A stretch of DNA of 64,000 bases from Planctomycetota bacterium (GCA_022566535.1 JADFIR010000007.1:29828-93827); one strand, 5' to 3'. Counted from the first letter of the stretch, positions 1 through 10,266 are shown. Numbers and translations: made by a program. Notes: generated from the letters alone by a model not told the origin.

Positions 1-26
1 AACCCCCAGCGCATGATGCTGGGGTT
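1..26. terminator. Stem-loop at window edge
   Basis: Inverted repeat with arms AACCCC(C)AGC and GCTGGGGTT around a short loop. It could end a gene lying left of the window. No clear T-run follows, so termination is inference. Confidence 0.4.
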
Positions 27-47
27 ATGACTCGAACCTTGCCCAGA

Positions 48-70
48 TAGCCCCCGGCTTGCCGGGGGCC
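48..70. repeat. Palindromic repeat, family R2
   Basis: TAGCCCCCGGC and GCCGGGGGC form a near-perfect hairpin. The same core recurs at 3514-3538 (starting at the stop codon of the LysM gene) and at 38990-39013 (inside mnmG), so it is a dispersed element rather than only a terminator. Confidence 0.7.
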
Positions 71-105
71 AATGATCCGCAACCCGCACACGATTTGATG
101 AGCAA

Positions 106-130
106 AGCCCACGGATTCGAGTCCGTGGGC
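106..130. repeat. Palindromic repeat, family R1
   Basis: AGCCCACGG and CCGTGGGC arms with an 8-base loop. Related copies lie at 5673-5700, 39447-39470 (inside mnmG, reverse orientation) and 53020-53048. The arms are conserved and the loop varies, as in REP-type elements. Confidence 0.7.
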
Positions 131-208
131 GTCTTGCTCTTGAAACCGCCGGGTTCTGGGTATGTTGTGCCGGCGCTCGGTGTGCAGGTCAGCACAGCGG
201 GCTACGCG

Positions 209-553
209 CTAAGCGGCTCCAGCTCCGGCCATCCCGACGGCGAGGATGATGACGAAGATGAAGTACCCGCAGCCGCACAGCGTGGTCACCGCCCCCAGGC
301 AAAGGCCGATGATGCTGCACACATAGCCGGCCTGGGCGATCCCGGCGTTCGCATAGATGCCTGGATTCATCTCGGCGGTCTGTTTGGCCGCACGTGACTT
401 CTGGAACCCGAGAAACCCCAGGATGAGACCGATGATCGGTCCGCTGAACACGATGCTGCAAATGCCCAGCACCAGACCGGCCGTGGCGCCCGGCAACTCC
501 CCCAGAGAACCGATGGGCCCCGGCGCTTGCGGAGGGGTTGGAGTCTGCGTCAT
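209..553 (-). CDS. Small membrane protein, DUF4190-like
   Basis: A 114-residue protein with a proline/glycine-rich cytoplasmic start and two hydrophobic segments (about residues 24-50 and 72-110), the second containing a CGCGY turn. This resembles small DUF4190-type membrane proteins, which have no defined biochemical role. The ATG at 553 is chosen because GAAGGAGA lies 8-9 bases upstream; the longer frame to 613 has no such site. It lies downstream of sppA on the same strand, with about 90 bases between. Function is unknown. Confidence 0.7.
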   Translation of the reverse strand: MTQTPTPPQAPGPIGSLGELPGATAGLVLGICSIVFSGPIIGLILGFLGFQKSRAAKQTAEMNPGIYANAGIAQAGYVCSIIGLCLGAVTTLCGCGYFIFVIILAVGMAGAGAA

Positions 554-643
554 CAAGAAAGTCTCCTTCGCACTGTACGGGCCGCTGGGCGAACCATTTC
601 CGCCTGGCATCATCGCCGACGCAACCGGTCCGCACAGCGGGCT

Positions 644-1633
644 CTAGGGTATCGACGCGTCCCATAGGTAATAAAAGCCAGGTGAAACGAAGGCGTAGTC
701 GGCCACGTTCAACTGCAAGAGATTGATCTGGGTTGTGGCGGTGGAAGGGACCTGCGAATAGGCACTGCCAACATGTTCGAGCAGGCGATGGTACTTGACG
801 AGCTTCGCCTTCACCACGCCGGCCCGAGCCTTGGCGGCCTCAAACGCATCGCGCAGGCCACCGAGGCGATCAATCAACCCGACTTGGGCAGCCTTGCGGC
901 CGGTGACCACTTGCCCATCGCTGATCCACGCCAGGTCATCTTGAGCGAGATTGGGACGGTTCTCGACCACAACCGAGAGGAAGTTGTCGTAGAACTCATC
1001 GACCAGGCCTTGCAGCAGCGCCCGGTGCTCCGGCGGCATCGGCTCGAAAGGAGATCCCGCCGCCTTGTTCGGGCCGGACGTGATCGCATCGGCGCGGATG
1101 CCGATCTTTCCCATGCCTTGGGAGAAGTTGAAGGTCTGAATGATGACGCCGATGGACCCGGTGATGGTGGTGGGATGGGCGATGATCTCATCGCCGCCAC
1201 ACGCCAGGTAGTATCCGCCGGAGGCCGCCACGTCGCCCATCAGAATCACCACCGGCTTGCTCGTTCGCTGCTTGAAGTCCTTCAGCTCGCGGTAGAGCAC
1301 GTCGGTGGCGGTGACGGCTCCGCCGGGCGAATTGATACGAACAATAATCGCCTTGACGCGTCGATCGGCCTCGGCCTTTCGCAGCGATTCGACAAACCGC
1401 GCCACCGGGTTCTCGCCGGGTCGTAGAATCCGGCGAGATTCGGCGTCAACGATCAAACCCCTGATGTCTATTAGCGCAATCTTTGCTGCCGACCATCCTG
1501 CCCCGTCGTCTCGAAGCACCTCCGTTTCGGTCAGCTCATCGACCGCGGGCACAACATCGATAACGAACCGCAGCCGCGCGCACCCCGCCACAGCCGTCAC
1601 CAAGAGCACCAGTGCCGCGAATCGCGCAAACAT
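644..1633 (-). CDS. sppA: Signal peptide peptidase SppA, lipoprotein form
   Basis: A 329-residue S49 serine protease that degrades cleaved signal peptides at the membrane. An N-terminal hydrophobic segment ends in a lipobox (AVAGC, Cys18), so it is probably lipid-anchored. Ser138 in AASGG and Lys190 in SGPNK form the Ser/Lys dyad; their 52-residue spacing matches the short Bacillus SppA. RINSPGG is the conserved oxyanion-region motif. AAAGGAG stands 8 bases before the ATG at 1633; the frame is open further upstream, but that part runs opposite rsmH and looks non-coding. Divergent from rsmH, sharing a 109-base promoter region. Confidence 0.93.
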   Translation of the reverse strand: MFARFAALVLLVTAVAGCARLRFVIDVVPAVDELTETEVLRDDGAGWSAAKIALIDIRGLIVDAESRRILRPGENPVARFVESLRKAEADRRVKAIIVRINSPGGAVTATDVLYRELKDFKQRTSKPVVILMGDVAASGGYYLACGGDEIIAHPTTITGSIGVIIQTFNFSQGMGKIGIRADAITSGPNKAAGSPFEPMPPEHRALLQGLVDEFYDNFLSVVVENRPNLAQDDLAWISDGQVVTGRKAAQVGLIDRLGGLRDAFEAAKARAGVVKAKLVKYHRLLEHVGSAYSQVPSTATTQINLLQLNVADYAFVSPGFYYLWDASIP

Positions 1634-1742
1634 TGTGCAGCTCCTTTGCGTCCGAATAATCAGCTTCGGCGCTGGCTGTGCGATGAATAACCCTATCACG
1701 AGACGCGCGGGTCCGCGACCCCCGGCTAGACTCAGCGCCTCC

Positions 1743-2753
1743 ATGCCTGTGCACAACGATGCCCAACACACCCCGGTTCTGCTGGCCGAGACCATGCGGC
1801 TGCTCGATCCGAGCCCGGGCGAGATCGTCGTGGACTGTACGGTCGGGCAGGGCGGCCACAGCCTGGCCTTGGCTGCGGCAGTCAAGCCCGATGGAAGAGT
1901 TATCGGATTCGACGCCGATCCCGCCCAACTTGAGTTTTCCTGCCAGCGGGTCCGGCAGGCGTCAGGGCGGTTCGAACCGACCCATGCCAACTTCGTTGAG
2001 GCCCCCCGGCGCCTCAAGGCGCTCGGCCTGCGTGCAGATGCCGTCCTGGCTGACCTGGGATACAGCTCCCAGCAGATGGACGACCCTCGACGCGGCTTCA
2101 GCTTCTCCGCCGACAGCCCATTAGACATGCGCTACGACCCCCACGGACCGCTCACCGCCGCGGACCTCATCGCATCGCTGACCGAACGGGAGCTGGCGGA
2201 CGTCATCGCCCGCTACGGCGAGGACCCCCTGGCCCGAAAGATCGCCCGAAAACTTGCACAAACTCGACAACGGGAGCCGATTCGTTCTACCGCACAGCTT
2301 GCACGAGTGGTCCAGGAGGCTTACGGCTCACGGGCCCGCCGGTCGCGGATGCATCCAGCCACGCGGACCTTCATGGCCTTTCGAATCGCGGTCAACGATG
2401 AGTTGACTGCCCTGGGCTCACTCCTTGAGCAGGTTCTTGAAGGCGCCGGGAAGGTCAACGAAGGAGGCTGGCTGAATCGGGGCGCGCGAGTGGCGGTCAT
2501 CAGCTTTCACAGCCTCGAAGACCGCCTGGTCAAGCGAGCCTTTGCCGAGCTGGCCCAACGAGGCCACGCCACGCGACTCACGAAGCGGCCGATCACCGCT
2601 ACCGCAAGCGAGATCGCCGCCAACCCTCGGTCGCGCTCGGCTAAACTACGGGTTGTCAAGGTTGACGGCCCGGCCACTCAGGATGCCGCGTCGACGGTAC
2701 CCAGTCCGCCAACGCAGCGACGCAGCATGGACGCTTCACCATATGACACGTGA
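1743..2753 (+). CDS. rsmH: 16S rRNA m4C1402 methyltransferase RsmH
   Basis: A 336-residue SAM-dependent enzyme that N4-methylates C1402 of 16S rRNA. The HTPVLLAE start, the SAM loop DCTVGQGGHS (residues 31-40), the YSSQQMDDPRRGFSF block and the FHSLEDRLVK block are all hallmarks of MraW/RsmH. The ATG at 1743 gives the family's usual N-terminus. It opens a short division/cell-wall run. Its stop overlaps the LysM gene by 11 bases, implying translational coupling. No mraZ is seen upstream; sppA is there instead, divergent. The C-terminal 25 residues are rich in Ser/Thr/Pro and not conserved. Confidence 0.96.
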   Translation: MPVHNDAQHTPVLLAETMRLLDPSPGEIVVDCTVGQGGHSLALAAAVKPDGRVIGFDADPAQLEFSCQRVRQASGRFEPTHANFVEAPRRLKALGLRADAVLADLGYSSQQMDDPRRGFSFSADSPLDMRYDPHGPLTAADLIASLTERELADVIARYGEDPLARKIARKLAQTRQREPIRSTAQLARVVQEAYGSRARRSRMHPATRTFMAFRIAVNDELTALGSLLEQVLEGAGKVNEGGWLNRGARVAVISFHSLEDRLVKRAFAELAQRGHATRLTKRPITATASEIAANPRSRSAKLRVVKVDGPATQDAASTVPSPPTQRRSMDASPYDT

Positions 2754-3516
2754 AAACAAGGTGGCCCTGGTGGTTGGGTTCGGCCTGATCCTCTTCGTCG
2801 GAATCCTCATTTCCGATCACCTTTCCGACGCCCGAACTCAAGAGCCCGCCAACCTCGTCCCGCCCAGCGCCCTGACTGCGACCCCGACACCCCACCTCGG
2901 GCCGGAACTGATTGACTTGCAGATCCACGGCGACGTCTTGGGCCCCCCACGAAGAAACGAATCGTCGCAGGGGCCGCCGGCGGTCACGACCACTCAATTC
3001 CCGAGCCCAACCGCGAACGCCCCGCAACAGCGCGAATCTCGCATCGACCCTCCCATCATTCACATGCCCACCCTCGGGGAAGGTTCACAGCCCGCAATCG
3101 GGCCGACCTCAAATCAGGCCGGCGAGGCTTCCATCACATTCCACAAGGTGCGACCAGGCGAATCGCTGTCATCAATCTGCCAGCGGTACTATGGAGACGT
3201 TCTGCGGGTGTTAGAACTCGCACGATACAACGACATTGCGGACCCCGACGTCGTGCGAGCCGGCCGAAAACTTCGCATCCCCAAGGCCGACGCCCTAGCT
3301 CGCAACGACCAAAGCAACCCCGCCGCCTCCTCCGACGGCGCCGACCGATCTCGCACGTACACCATCAAGCGGGGTGACTCGCTCTCGGTGGTCGCCCAAC
3401 GCCTACTTCATTCCGCCGGCCGATGGCGACAGCTTTACCAGCTGAACCGCAACGTGATCAGCGACCCGGACACCCTCCAGGTTGGAACCGTGATCAAAGT
3501 TCCGTCCAGTCCGTAG
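2743..3516 (+). CDS. Membrane-anchored protein with two LysM domains
   Basis: A 257-residue protein with one N-terminal transmembrane helix (about residues 7-24), a Pro/Thr-rich linker, then two LysM peptidoglycan-binding domains (about 133-180 and 205-254; HKVRPGESL and YTIKRGDSL starts). It probably sits in the inner membrane with the LysM pair in the periplasm. It occupies the place between rsmH and ftsL, where most genomes have nothing, so a role in septal wall binding is inferred. The ATG overlaps the rsmH end. Its TAG stop is the first triplet of an R2 palindrome. Confidence 0.9.
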   Translation: MTRENKVALVVGFGLILFVGILISDHLSDARTQEPANLVPPSALTATPTPHLGPELIDLQIHGDVLGPPRRNESSQGPPAVTTTQFPSPTANAPQQRESRIDPPIIHMPTLGEGSQPAIGPTSNQAGEASITFHKVRPGESLSSICQRYYGDVLRVLELARYNDIADPDVVRAGRKLRIPKADALARNDQSNPAASSDGADRSRTYTIKRGDSLSVVAQRLLHSAGRWRQLYQLNRNVISDPDTLQVGTVIKVPSSP

Positions 3517-3538
3517 CCCCCGGCTCTGCCGGGGGGCT
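3514..3538. repeat. Palindromic repeat R2 at a stop codon
   Basis: TAGCCCCCGGC/GCCGGGGGG hairpin. The first three bases are the stop codon of the LysM gene. It may attenuate transcription into ftsL, but the family also occurs inside a coding region, so it is primarily a dispersed repeat. Confidence 0.7.
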
Positions 3539-3582
3539 CTGCCAGGAAGCCGAAGCCCGGTCGCGAAGGAAAACAGCCTGCC

Positions 3583-3903
3583 ATGTTCGCCAAGCTTCTG
3601 CTCATCATCCTCGTCATGGGTGCGACCGCTTGTGCACTCTTGGCCATTCGCCAGCAGCGCATCGAGACGGCCCACGAATCGGCGCTGCTCCACCAGCGGC
3701 TGCTTGATGGTGAACAAGTGATATGGAAACTGCGCAATGAGATTGCCGTGCGGTGTCAGCCCGACCAGGTGCGCCTGGCCATGGCCGGGCTCGGCGGCTC
3801 GTGGACCCCGATCCTGATTCGCGCCGTTGAGAGCGACACGTCACAAACGCACCTGGCGTCGCACACGAATGCACGGGCCATCGACTTCGATTGGGGCGGA
3901 TAG
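3583..3903 (+). CDS. ftsL: FtsL-like small division protein
   Basis: A 106-residue bitopic protein: a transmembrane helix at residues 4-23, then a heptad-rich stretch (QQRIETAHESALLHQRLL and following, about 24-55) suited to coiled-coil pairing, as in FtsL/DivIC. Position directly before ftsI, four bases apart, is the standard FtsL location. Sequence conservation in FtsL is weak everywhere, so the call rests on topology and context. The C-terminal half beyond residue 60 is longer than a minimal FtsL. Confidence 0.65.
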   Translation: MFAKLLLIILVMGATACALLAIRQQRIETAHESALLHQRLLDGEQVIWKLRNEIAVRCQPDQVRLAMAGLGGSWTPILIRAVESDTSQTHLASHTNARAIDFDWGG

Positions 3904-3907
3904 CCCG

Positions 3908-5668
3908 ATGGCCGGAGCCAACGAAACCCGTCACGCGCAATTGGATCGGGCGGCGGCATGGGCCAGGTTGATTGTGCTGGGCCTGGTCCTGGCGATGCTT
4001 GGGCTGTTGGGGCGGGTCGCGCAACTGAAACTGTACCCCGATGCGCAGCTTCTACCGGCCGTTACGCCCCCGGTCTCCAGCCGCCCGGAATTCGCCAGAC
4101 GAGGCAATCTGCTCGACGCACGCAACCGTCTCATCGCCACCAGCACGATGGGGTATCGGTTGTTTGTCGATCCCTCGCAGATGGTCGATGCCCCGACGCT
4201 CGCCGTCGATCTTGCCGCTGTGTTGGGCGAGGATCCCATCGAGATCGACAAGAAGATCCTCCAGCGCGCGGATCGGCAATATGTGGTGATCGACCATCTG
4301 CTGGAGGACTGGCAGGTGGCCGCGATCCGCCGGGCCCGCCTGCGCGGGGTCGCCCTGGAGCCGCGATTGGTCCGCCATTATCCGCACGGCAGTGTCGCGG
4401 CGACCGTGATCGGTATGGTGGGATTCGAGCACACCGGCCTCGGCGGATTGGAACACGCCTTCGATTCGGCCCTTGCCCCCCGCCAGGGACGATTGACTTA
4501 CGTCCGCGACGCCAGACGCAGAGTTCTGTGGATCGAGCCGCAGGGCTACCTGCCCGGCATTGAAGGCCGGGACGTGCGCCTGGCCATCGACCTGGTCATC
4601 CAGCAACACGCCGAACAACGACTCCGTGTGGCGGTCGAGGAGCATAACGCCGGCGGCGGGCGGGTTGTCGTCCTGAACTGCCGGACCGGCGAAATCATGG
4701 CCATGTGTGATGTGCTCAACACCAGGCCGGGGTGGGATCAACTCACCGCGGACCCTATGCGCGATGTTCAGCCGGCGCTGGGCCGCAACCGCTGTGTCAC
4801 CGATCCCTATGAACCGGGGTCAACATTCAAGCCGTTCATCTGGGCCGTCGCCACCGAACTCGCCAGGGCTGAGCCTGATGAGATCATCCCCACCCCGACC
4901 GAAGGATCGTACCGCACCAGTCGCGGCCGGCGAATCCGCGACATCCATACCCACGGACCCGTCAGTTGGCGCACGGTGCTGGTCCGTTCAATCAACAGCG
5001 GTATGGCCATCGTGGCCGAGCGCCTCAGTCATGAGGAGATGCGCGAGGCGGTGTTGCGCTTCGGCTTCGGCGCCAAGACGCGCTGTGGCGTGCCGGGCGA
5101 GTCGGCCGGGCTGGTCACCACCCCGAAGAATTGGAGCCACTACACCCAAACATCGGTCGTGATCGGGCACGAGATCGCCGTCACCCCCGTACAGATGGTC
5201 CGCGCCTTCAGCGTCTTCGCCAGGGACGGCACACTGCCCGATCTGTACATCACCGCCCGCAATCAAGAGGACGAGCAATACCGCTTCCACCATCAAGTCG
5301 TCCCCGAATCAATTGCCGAACTCGTGCGTCAAGTGCTGCGCGAGGTGATGATCGAGGGCACAGGCCGCCAAGCCCAGTCGCAGCGCTACGAACTGTTCGG
5401 CAAGTCCGGGACGGCTCAGCTTCCCAAGCCCGCCGGCGGCGGCTACTACGAAGATCGCTACGTCTCCAGCTTCATTGCCGGGGCGCCCTACGAACAGCCG
5501 CGCATCGTCGTCCTCTGCGTGATCGACGATCCCGACAAGTCGCGCGGTCACTTCGGCAGCACGATCGCCGGCCCGGTCGTCCGCGACATCATCGACGAAA
5601 CGCTTGCCTACCTCGGCGTGCCCCCAACCAAGACGCCCGATGAGTCGCTTGTCGCTGCGCAACAGTAA
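3908..5668 (+). CDS. ftsI: Septal peptidoglycan transpeptidase FtsI (PBP3)
   Basis: A 586-residue class B penicillin-binding protein that cross-links septal peptidoglycan. One transmembrane helix (about 20-40), a PBP dimer domain (about 60-215), then the transpeptidase domain with all three active-site motifs: Ser305-T-F-K308, S361-I-N363 and K499-S-G-T502. The ATG at 3908 lies four bases after the ftsL stop; a longer frame from 3827 overlaps ftsL and is rejected. No PASTA domains. murE/murF do not follow, so the division cluster is broken here. Confidence 0.94.
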   Translation: MAGANETRHAQLDRAAAWARLIVLGLVLAMLGLLGRVAQLKLYPDAQLLPAVTPPVSSRPEFARRGNLLDARNRLIATSTMGYRLFVDPSQMVDAPTLAVDLAAVLGEDPIEIDKKILQRADRQYVVIDHLLEDWQVAAIRRARLRGVALEPRLVRHYPHGSVAATVIGMVGFEHTGLGGLEHAFDSALAPRQGRLTYVRDARRRVLWIEPQGYLPGIEGRDVRLAIDLVIQQHAEQRLRVAVEEHNAGGGRVVVLNCRTGEIMAMCDVLNTRPGWDQLTADPMRDVQPALGRNRCVTDPYEPGSTFKPFIWAVATELARAEPDEIIPTPTEGSYRTSRGRRIRDIHTHGPVSWRTVLVRSINSGMAIVAERLSHEEMREAVLRFGFGAKTRCGVPGESAGLVTTPKNWSHYTQTSVVIGHEIAVTPVQMVRAFSVFARDGTLPDLYITARNQEDEQYRFHHQVVPESIAELVRQVLREVMIEGTGRQAQSQRYELFGKSGTAQLPKPAGGGYYEDRYVSSFIAGAPYEQPRIVVLCVIDDPDKSRGHFGSTIAGPVVRDIIDETLAYLGVPPTKTPDESLVAAQQ

Positions 5669-5672
5669 CTGA

Positions 5673-5700
5673 AGCCCACGGACTCGAGCCCCTGGGATTC
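5673..5700. repeat. Palindromic repeat, family R1
   Basis: AGCCCACGGACTCGAG with an imperfect right arm (CCCTGGG), just after the ftsI stop. A degenerate copy of the R1 element at 106-130. Confidence 0.6.
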
Positions 5701-5739
5701 AAACTTGAATTACCGCGCGCTGAGCCGTATCTTCGCCGC

Positions 5740-6021
5740 ATGCCCTACATCCCCTCCTCCGACCGCCCAGCCTACGACCCGCAGATCGATCAGTTAGCTG
5801 AGTCACTCGCCCGCCAGCCGGCCGATCGTCGCAAGGGCCACGCCAACTATGTCATCACGCAGATTCTCCGCAAAGCCTGGGGCGTGGATCGTGCAGACAA
5901 CGAGTCGTATTCCAGCTATGCCGACATCATCGGCACGTTGGAATGCGCCAAGCTCGAGCTCTACCGCCGCCAGCTCGCCGCCTACGAAGACACCGCGATC
6001 GACAAACATGGTGATTTGTAG
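5740..6021 (+). CDS. Small conserved protein starting MPYIP, function unknown
   Basis: A 93-residue soluble protein. The MPYIPSSDR start, the central HANYVITQILRKAW and the late LECAKLELYRRQLAAYED form a pattern I recognise from a widespread small family in bacteria, with no known function. No membrane segment or signal peptide. It stands alone, 72 bases after ftsI and 225 bases before a toxin-antitoxin pair; no clear ribosome-binding site. Confidence 0.72.
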   Translation: MPYIPSSDRPAYDPQIDQLAESLARQPADRRKGHANYVITQILRKAWGVDRADNESYSSYADIIGTLECAKLELYRRQLAAYEDTAIDKHGDL

Positions 6022-6246
6022 GTCCGTAGGGTAACTCATCCGACCGACCGCGAAGCGCGTTGATCGACCGCAACCCGTCCCATGTCTACCAGTTAGCCCC
6101 CGCGTGATTCACCCGAGGCCGACTGTCGCTTTCGCCGCCCTGCCCCCTTGCCTCGCCACCACGCAAACTGAGACACCGCACATTCATCGCTGGAGCTTTC
6201 ACCGACCACCCTTGTCGCACAGCAGTGGAGCTCGTACACTGCTCTG

Positions 6247-6471
6247 ATGGCGAAGAAGCAGACGATGGCCGACGTGCTTGACCTCAGCGCCGCCGAGCGG
6301 ATTCTACTGGCCCAGGATCTCTGGGACAGCATCGCTGACGAACCCGATGCCTGGACGCTCAGTGACGCTCAGCGCGGCGAGCTTGATCGTCGGCTGCAAA
6401 CCTATCGCAACCGCACCGCGCCCGGCTCGTCCTGGAAGACAATCAAACCCCGCATCCAACGCAAGGGATGA
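6247..6471 (+). CDS. Antitoxin of a RelE/ParE-type pair (addiction-module family)
   Basis: A 74-residue protein of the short addiction-module component family (MADVLDLSAAERILLAQDLWDSIA). These antitoxins bind and neutralise a RelE/ParE toxin and usually repress their own promoter. The helical LSAAERILLAQDLWDSI block and the following LSDAQRGELDRRL are the diagnostic parts. Its stop overlaps the toxin start by four bases (ATGA), the usual coupling that keeps antitoxin in excess. Confidence 0.88.
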   Translation: MAKKQTMADVLDLSAAERILLAQDLWDSIADEPDAWTLSDAQRGELDRRLQTYRNRTAPGSSWKTIKPRIQRKG

Positions 6472-6776
6472 CCGAACGGCTCCTCATTCGGCCGGAAGCC
6501 GAGGCTGATCTGGCCGAAGCGTTCGCGTGGTACGAAGCGCGGCGCGATGGACTCGGCCACGAGTTCTTGCTTGCCGTTGAAGCGCGCTTGGCCGCCATCC
6601 AACGACACCCTGTGTCGTTCCCGGTCGTTCACCGGCAGATTCGTCGGGCATTGATCCGTCGCTTTCCCTACGGCATCTTCTTCATCGTCGAGGAATCAAC
6701 CGTTATCGTCCTGGCCGTCTTTCACGCCAAGCGCGATCCACAGCACTGGCAAACACGTGCCGACCCCAACGAGTAG
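6468..6776 (+). CDS. RelE/ParE-family toxin
   Basis: A 102-residue plasmid-stabilisation-type protein. LLIRPEAEADLAEAFAWYEARRDGLGHEFL, RHPVSFPVV and RRFPYGIFFIVEES...VLAVFHAKRDPQHW are the conserved blocks of ParE/RelE toxins; the late basic/aromatic run is typical. Whether it acts on gyrase (ParE) or on ribosome-bound mRNA (RelE) cannot be told from sequence. It follows its antitoxin with an ATGA overlap and looks intact. Confidence 0.88.
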   Translation: MTERLLIRPEAEADLAEAFAWYEARRDGLGHEFLLAVEARLAAIQRHPVSFPVVHRQIRRALIRRFPYGIFFIVEESTVIVLAVFHAKRDPQHWQTRADPNE

Positions 6777-6940
6777 CATCCCCTCGAATCCCGGCCAAGC
6801 GCCCAAGCTCGCCCCGCCCCCTGAGTCTTTGATACCACAGCCTCACGACACTGGGGCACGCTACGCTTCGCCCCAGCCACCCGCCGGACAGCACGGCCTT
6901 GCACGAACGCTTGCCTTAGCTCCTCGGAAAAACCTCGTTA

Positions 6941-8023
6941 TCAGCGGCCGTCTTTTTGGCTGCCTTCAGTGGCCTCGGCATCGACCTCTTCATACCGGAT
7001 CTGAATCTCTTTCACCTTGTCCTTGTCAAGGTCCGCTTCTGCCCCCGAACTCAGCTTGACGCGAATCTTCGCATCTTGGAGCACGCCGCTGATCCGATCT
7101 CCCACCTTTAGGATCAGCTCGTCCACGTTGAAACCACCGCCCTCGATGGTGATGCGGTCGATCTGAGCACGCGGGAAGGTGAGCACCCCGTAGGACGCCT
7201 TGATCGTAAACGACTCGTTCAGGATGACTCCCGACATCGTGTCGCCGTTCTTGAGTTTGATGGCATCGTACAGTGGCCTCCGCGCACCACCCGCTGCGGC
7301 TGATCCGACACCAGGCATCGCGCCCGTCTCCGCCGCACCAGGTACCCGCAGGTCAAGTACCCAGTGCCAAAAGTTCAGTTGCCACCGCCGCCAGTCGGGC
7401 CCGAAACCTTCATTATAAAAATAAATTGTGCGTTCGCCGTACGCGAAGGCACCGCACACTACCCGAGCTTTATCGACATCGACAGTGGCAATCACGGTGC
7501 TTGCAGCAGGATCAAGTTGATAAAAATGGTAAACGGCCCAGACAGAAGAATCCTTATTGCTTTTGGCATATCCGCGGAAATAGAGATTTCGACAATCAGT
7601 GTTCACAGGATGAGCTACCAGGAAATCTCGAGGCGCGGGAAAGCCTTGCTTTTTCGCGCGCAGACCGAAGATGGCCGCATACTTTTGGATATCCTGGTCC
7701 TTCAACACCACCTTGTTGTGCCTGGCCCGAATCCACGCATCGAGAATGTTCCTGTGAGCGGTCGAAAGCTTGTCCGCTTCAAAGTTGAACATCACCACAT
7801 CGGCATCCCGGCGCGGCTTTTCGCGCAGCCCGAAAATGTCGCCCTGTTTGATGACCTCGATCTTCGGCCGGGTGTTGTAGCGCAGCCCGGGGTCCATCTG
7901 CCTCAGGATGTCGGGCGGGATGTCCTTGTTTTCCTGCGGTTCCTGCGGCTGCTTGGCCGTCTGGCCCATGACGGGCACCGCCAAAGCCATGACGAGGACC
8001 AAAGCTGTACTCAACTTCGCCAT
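6941..8023 (-). CDS. Secreted hypothetical protein with a C-terminal KNGD..SG module
   Basis: A 360-residue protein with a clear signal peptide (MAKLSTALVLVMALAVPVMG, cut near AQT-like residues 20-22). The middle (about 45-240) is rich in aromatic residues with no family I recognise. The C-terminus has two strand-turn modules, KLKNGDTMSGVIL and KVGDRISGVLQ, about 50 residues apart, like beta-strand repeats seen in planctomycete secreted proteins. AAGGAGA lies 7 bases before the ATG. It stands alone with repeat-rich DNA upstream. Confidence 0.72.
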   Translation of the reverse strand: MAKLSTALVLVMALAVPVMGQTAKQPQEPQENKDIPPDILRQMDPGLRYNTRPKIEVIKQGDIFGLREKPRRDADVVMFNFEADKLSTAHRNILDAWIRARHNKVVLKDQDIQKYAAIFGLRAKKQGFPAPRDFLVAHPVNTDCRNLYFRGYAKSNKDSSVWAVYHFYQLDPAASTVIATVDVDKARVVCGAFAYGERTIYFYNEGFGPDWRRWQLNFWHWVLDLRVPGAAETGAMPGVGSAAAGGARRPLYDAIKLKNGDTMSGVILNESFTIKASYGVLTFPRAQIDRITIEGGGFNVDELILKVGDRISGVLQDAKIRVKLSSGAEADLDKDKVKEIQIRYEEVDAEATEGSQKDGR

Positions 8024-8318
8024 CGCTATCTCCTTCCCGCGAGAGGCTGTTGTTGTGATCTCACGATTGTCTCAGGAGACACCCCAAGAAGCAAGGGCAT
8101 TCCAGACCCTTGTGGGGCCAAGCCCCGATCTTCTGCCCGGCGCGCCGCGAGCGGGCAGGTGGCGGCAGAGGAAGGGACGGAGTAGGAGAGGCCGGGGGAT
8201 GGTTGACGGTTGGTTCGATCGCGGAGGGTCCCCCGGCAGAGCCGGGAGCTATGGGAGTGATGAGCCATGCGGCATGAGCCAAGCGCCGACAATCATTTCC
8301 GTGCGCGCTGCATTGTTT

Positions 8319-8388
8319 CACCCCTCACCCTAACCCTCTCCCCTCAAGGGGAGAGGGGATAAAGGCCCCCTCGCCCTTCCGGGCGAGG
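8319..8388. repeat. CCCTCACCC-type dispersed repeat with two hairpins
   Basis: CTCTCCCCTCAAGGGGAGAG (8336-8355) and CCTCGCCCTTCCGGGCGAGG (8369-8388) are consecutive perfect hairpins. A shortened relative, CCCTCACCCTCCCGGGCGAGG-like, lies at about 43289-43310. Similar strings occur widely in bacterial intergenic DNA. Confidence 0.65.
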
Positions 8389-8422
8389 CGATGGTCACAT
8401 GCACAGCGAGCGCCCGCTGAAC

Positions 8423-8460
8423 CCTCAAGCCTCTCGCCTCAAGCCGTAAGCCTCAAGCCT
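8423..8460. repeat. CTCAAGCC short tandem-like repeat
   Basis: Imperfect repeats of CTCAAGCC/CTCAAGCCGTAAGCC just past the stop codon of the response-regulator gene. Related tracts lie at 55661-55702 and 56208-56234, each also just past the stop of a minus-strand gene. Confidence 0.6.
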
Positions 8461-8464
8461 TTGC

Positions 8465-9918
<1,454 letters not shown>

Positions 9919-9922
<4 letters not shown>

Positions 9923-10266
9923 CGGTAAATCAACCTCGACACCGGCACTTCCTTGTCGATGGGTTGCACCCGGTGCAGCAGGCGCCCCGTGGCATCGTTG
10001 CTGCGCATGACCCGGTCGAGAAGCTCGGCCACCGGCGTCATTCCGTCCTGGGCCGTGCGCAGCTTCGCCCAGATCGGCTCGCCAGCGAGCGCCGCGCCAT
10101 CGTCATTGAACTGTTCGAGCAGTCGCAAGGCGAGCCACACACGGGGCGATGAACCGTTCAGCAAGGAATCGAGTTCGTGAGCGAATTGCCCTAGAGACAG
10201 CGCGGCTCCGGCAGTGGCACTCGCGGTGAGGTGCTGATCTTCGGACGCTGCATCGACCCCAACCAT
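9919..10266 (-). CDS. Short protein resembling a lone histidine-kinase phosphoacceptor (H-box) helix
   Basis: A 115-residue soluble protein. Residues 24-55 (LGQFAHELDSLLNGSSP...LRLLEQF) resemble the H-box helix of sensor kinases, with His30 followed by Glu as in active HisKA domains. There is no ATPase (N, G1, G2) region: the gene ends in LIYR and the regulator starts in the overlapping ATGA. It could act as a phosphotransfer protein, or be the leftover of a kinase whose catalytic part was lost. No good ribosome-binding site is seen before the ATG. Confidence 0.6.

Larger units (their letters stand above)
8024..8464. other. Intergenic region with dispersed repeats
   Basis: No gene is supported in these 440 bases. 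They hold an R2-like palindrome (about 8227-8249), a CCCTCACCCTAACCCTCTCC-type repeat with two hairpins (8319-8388) and a CTCAAGCC-rich stretch (8423-8460). Short frames here lack family features. Confidence 0.6.
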
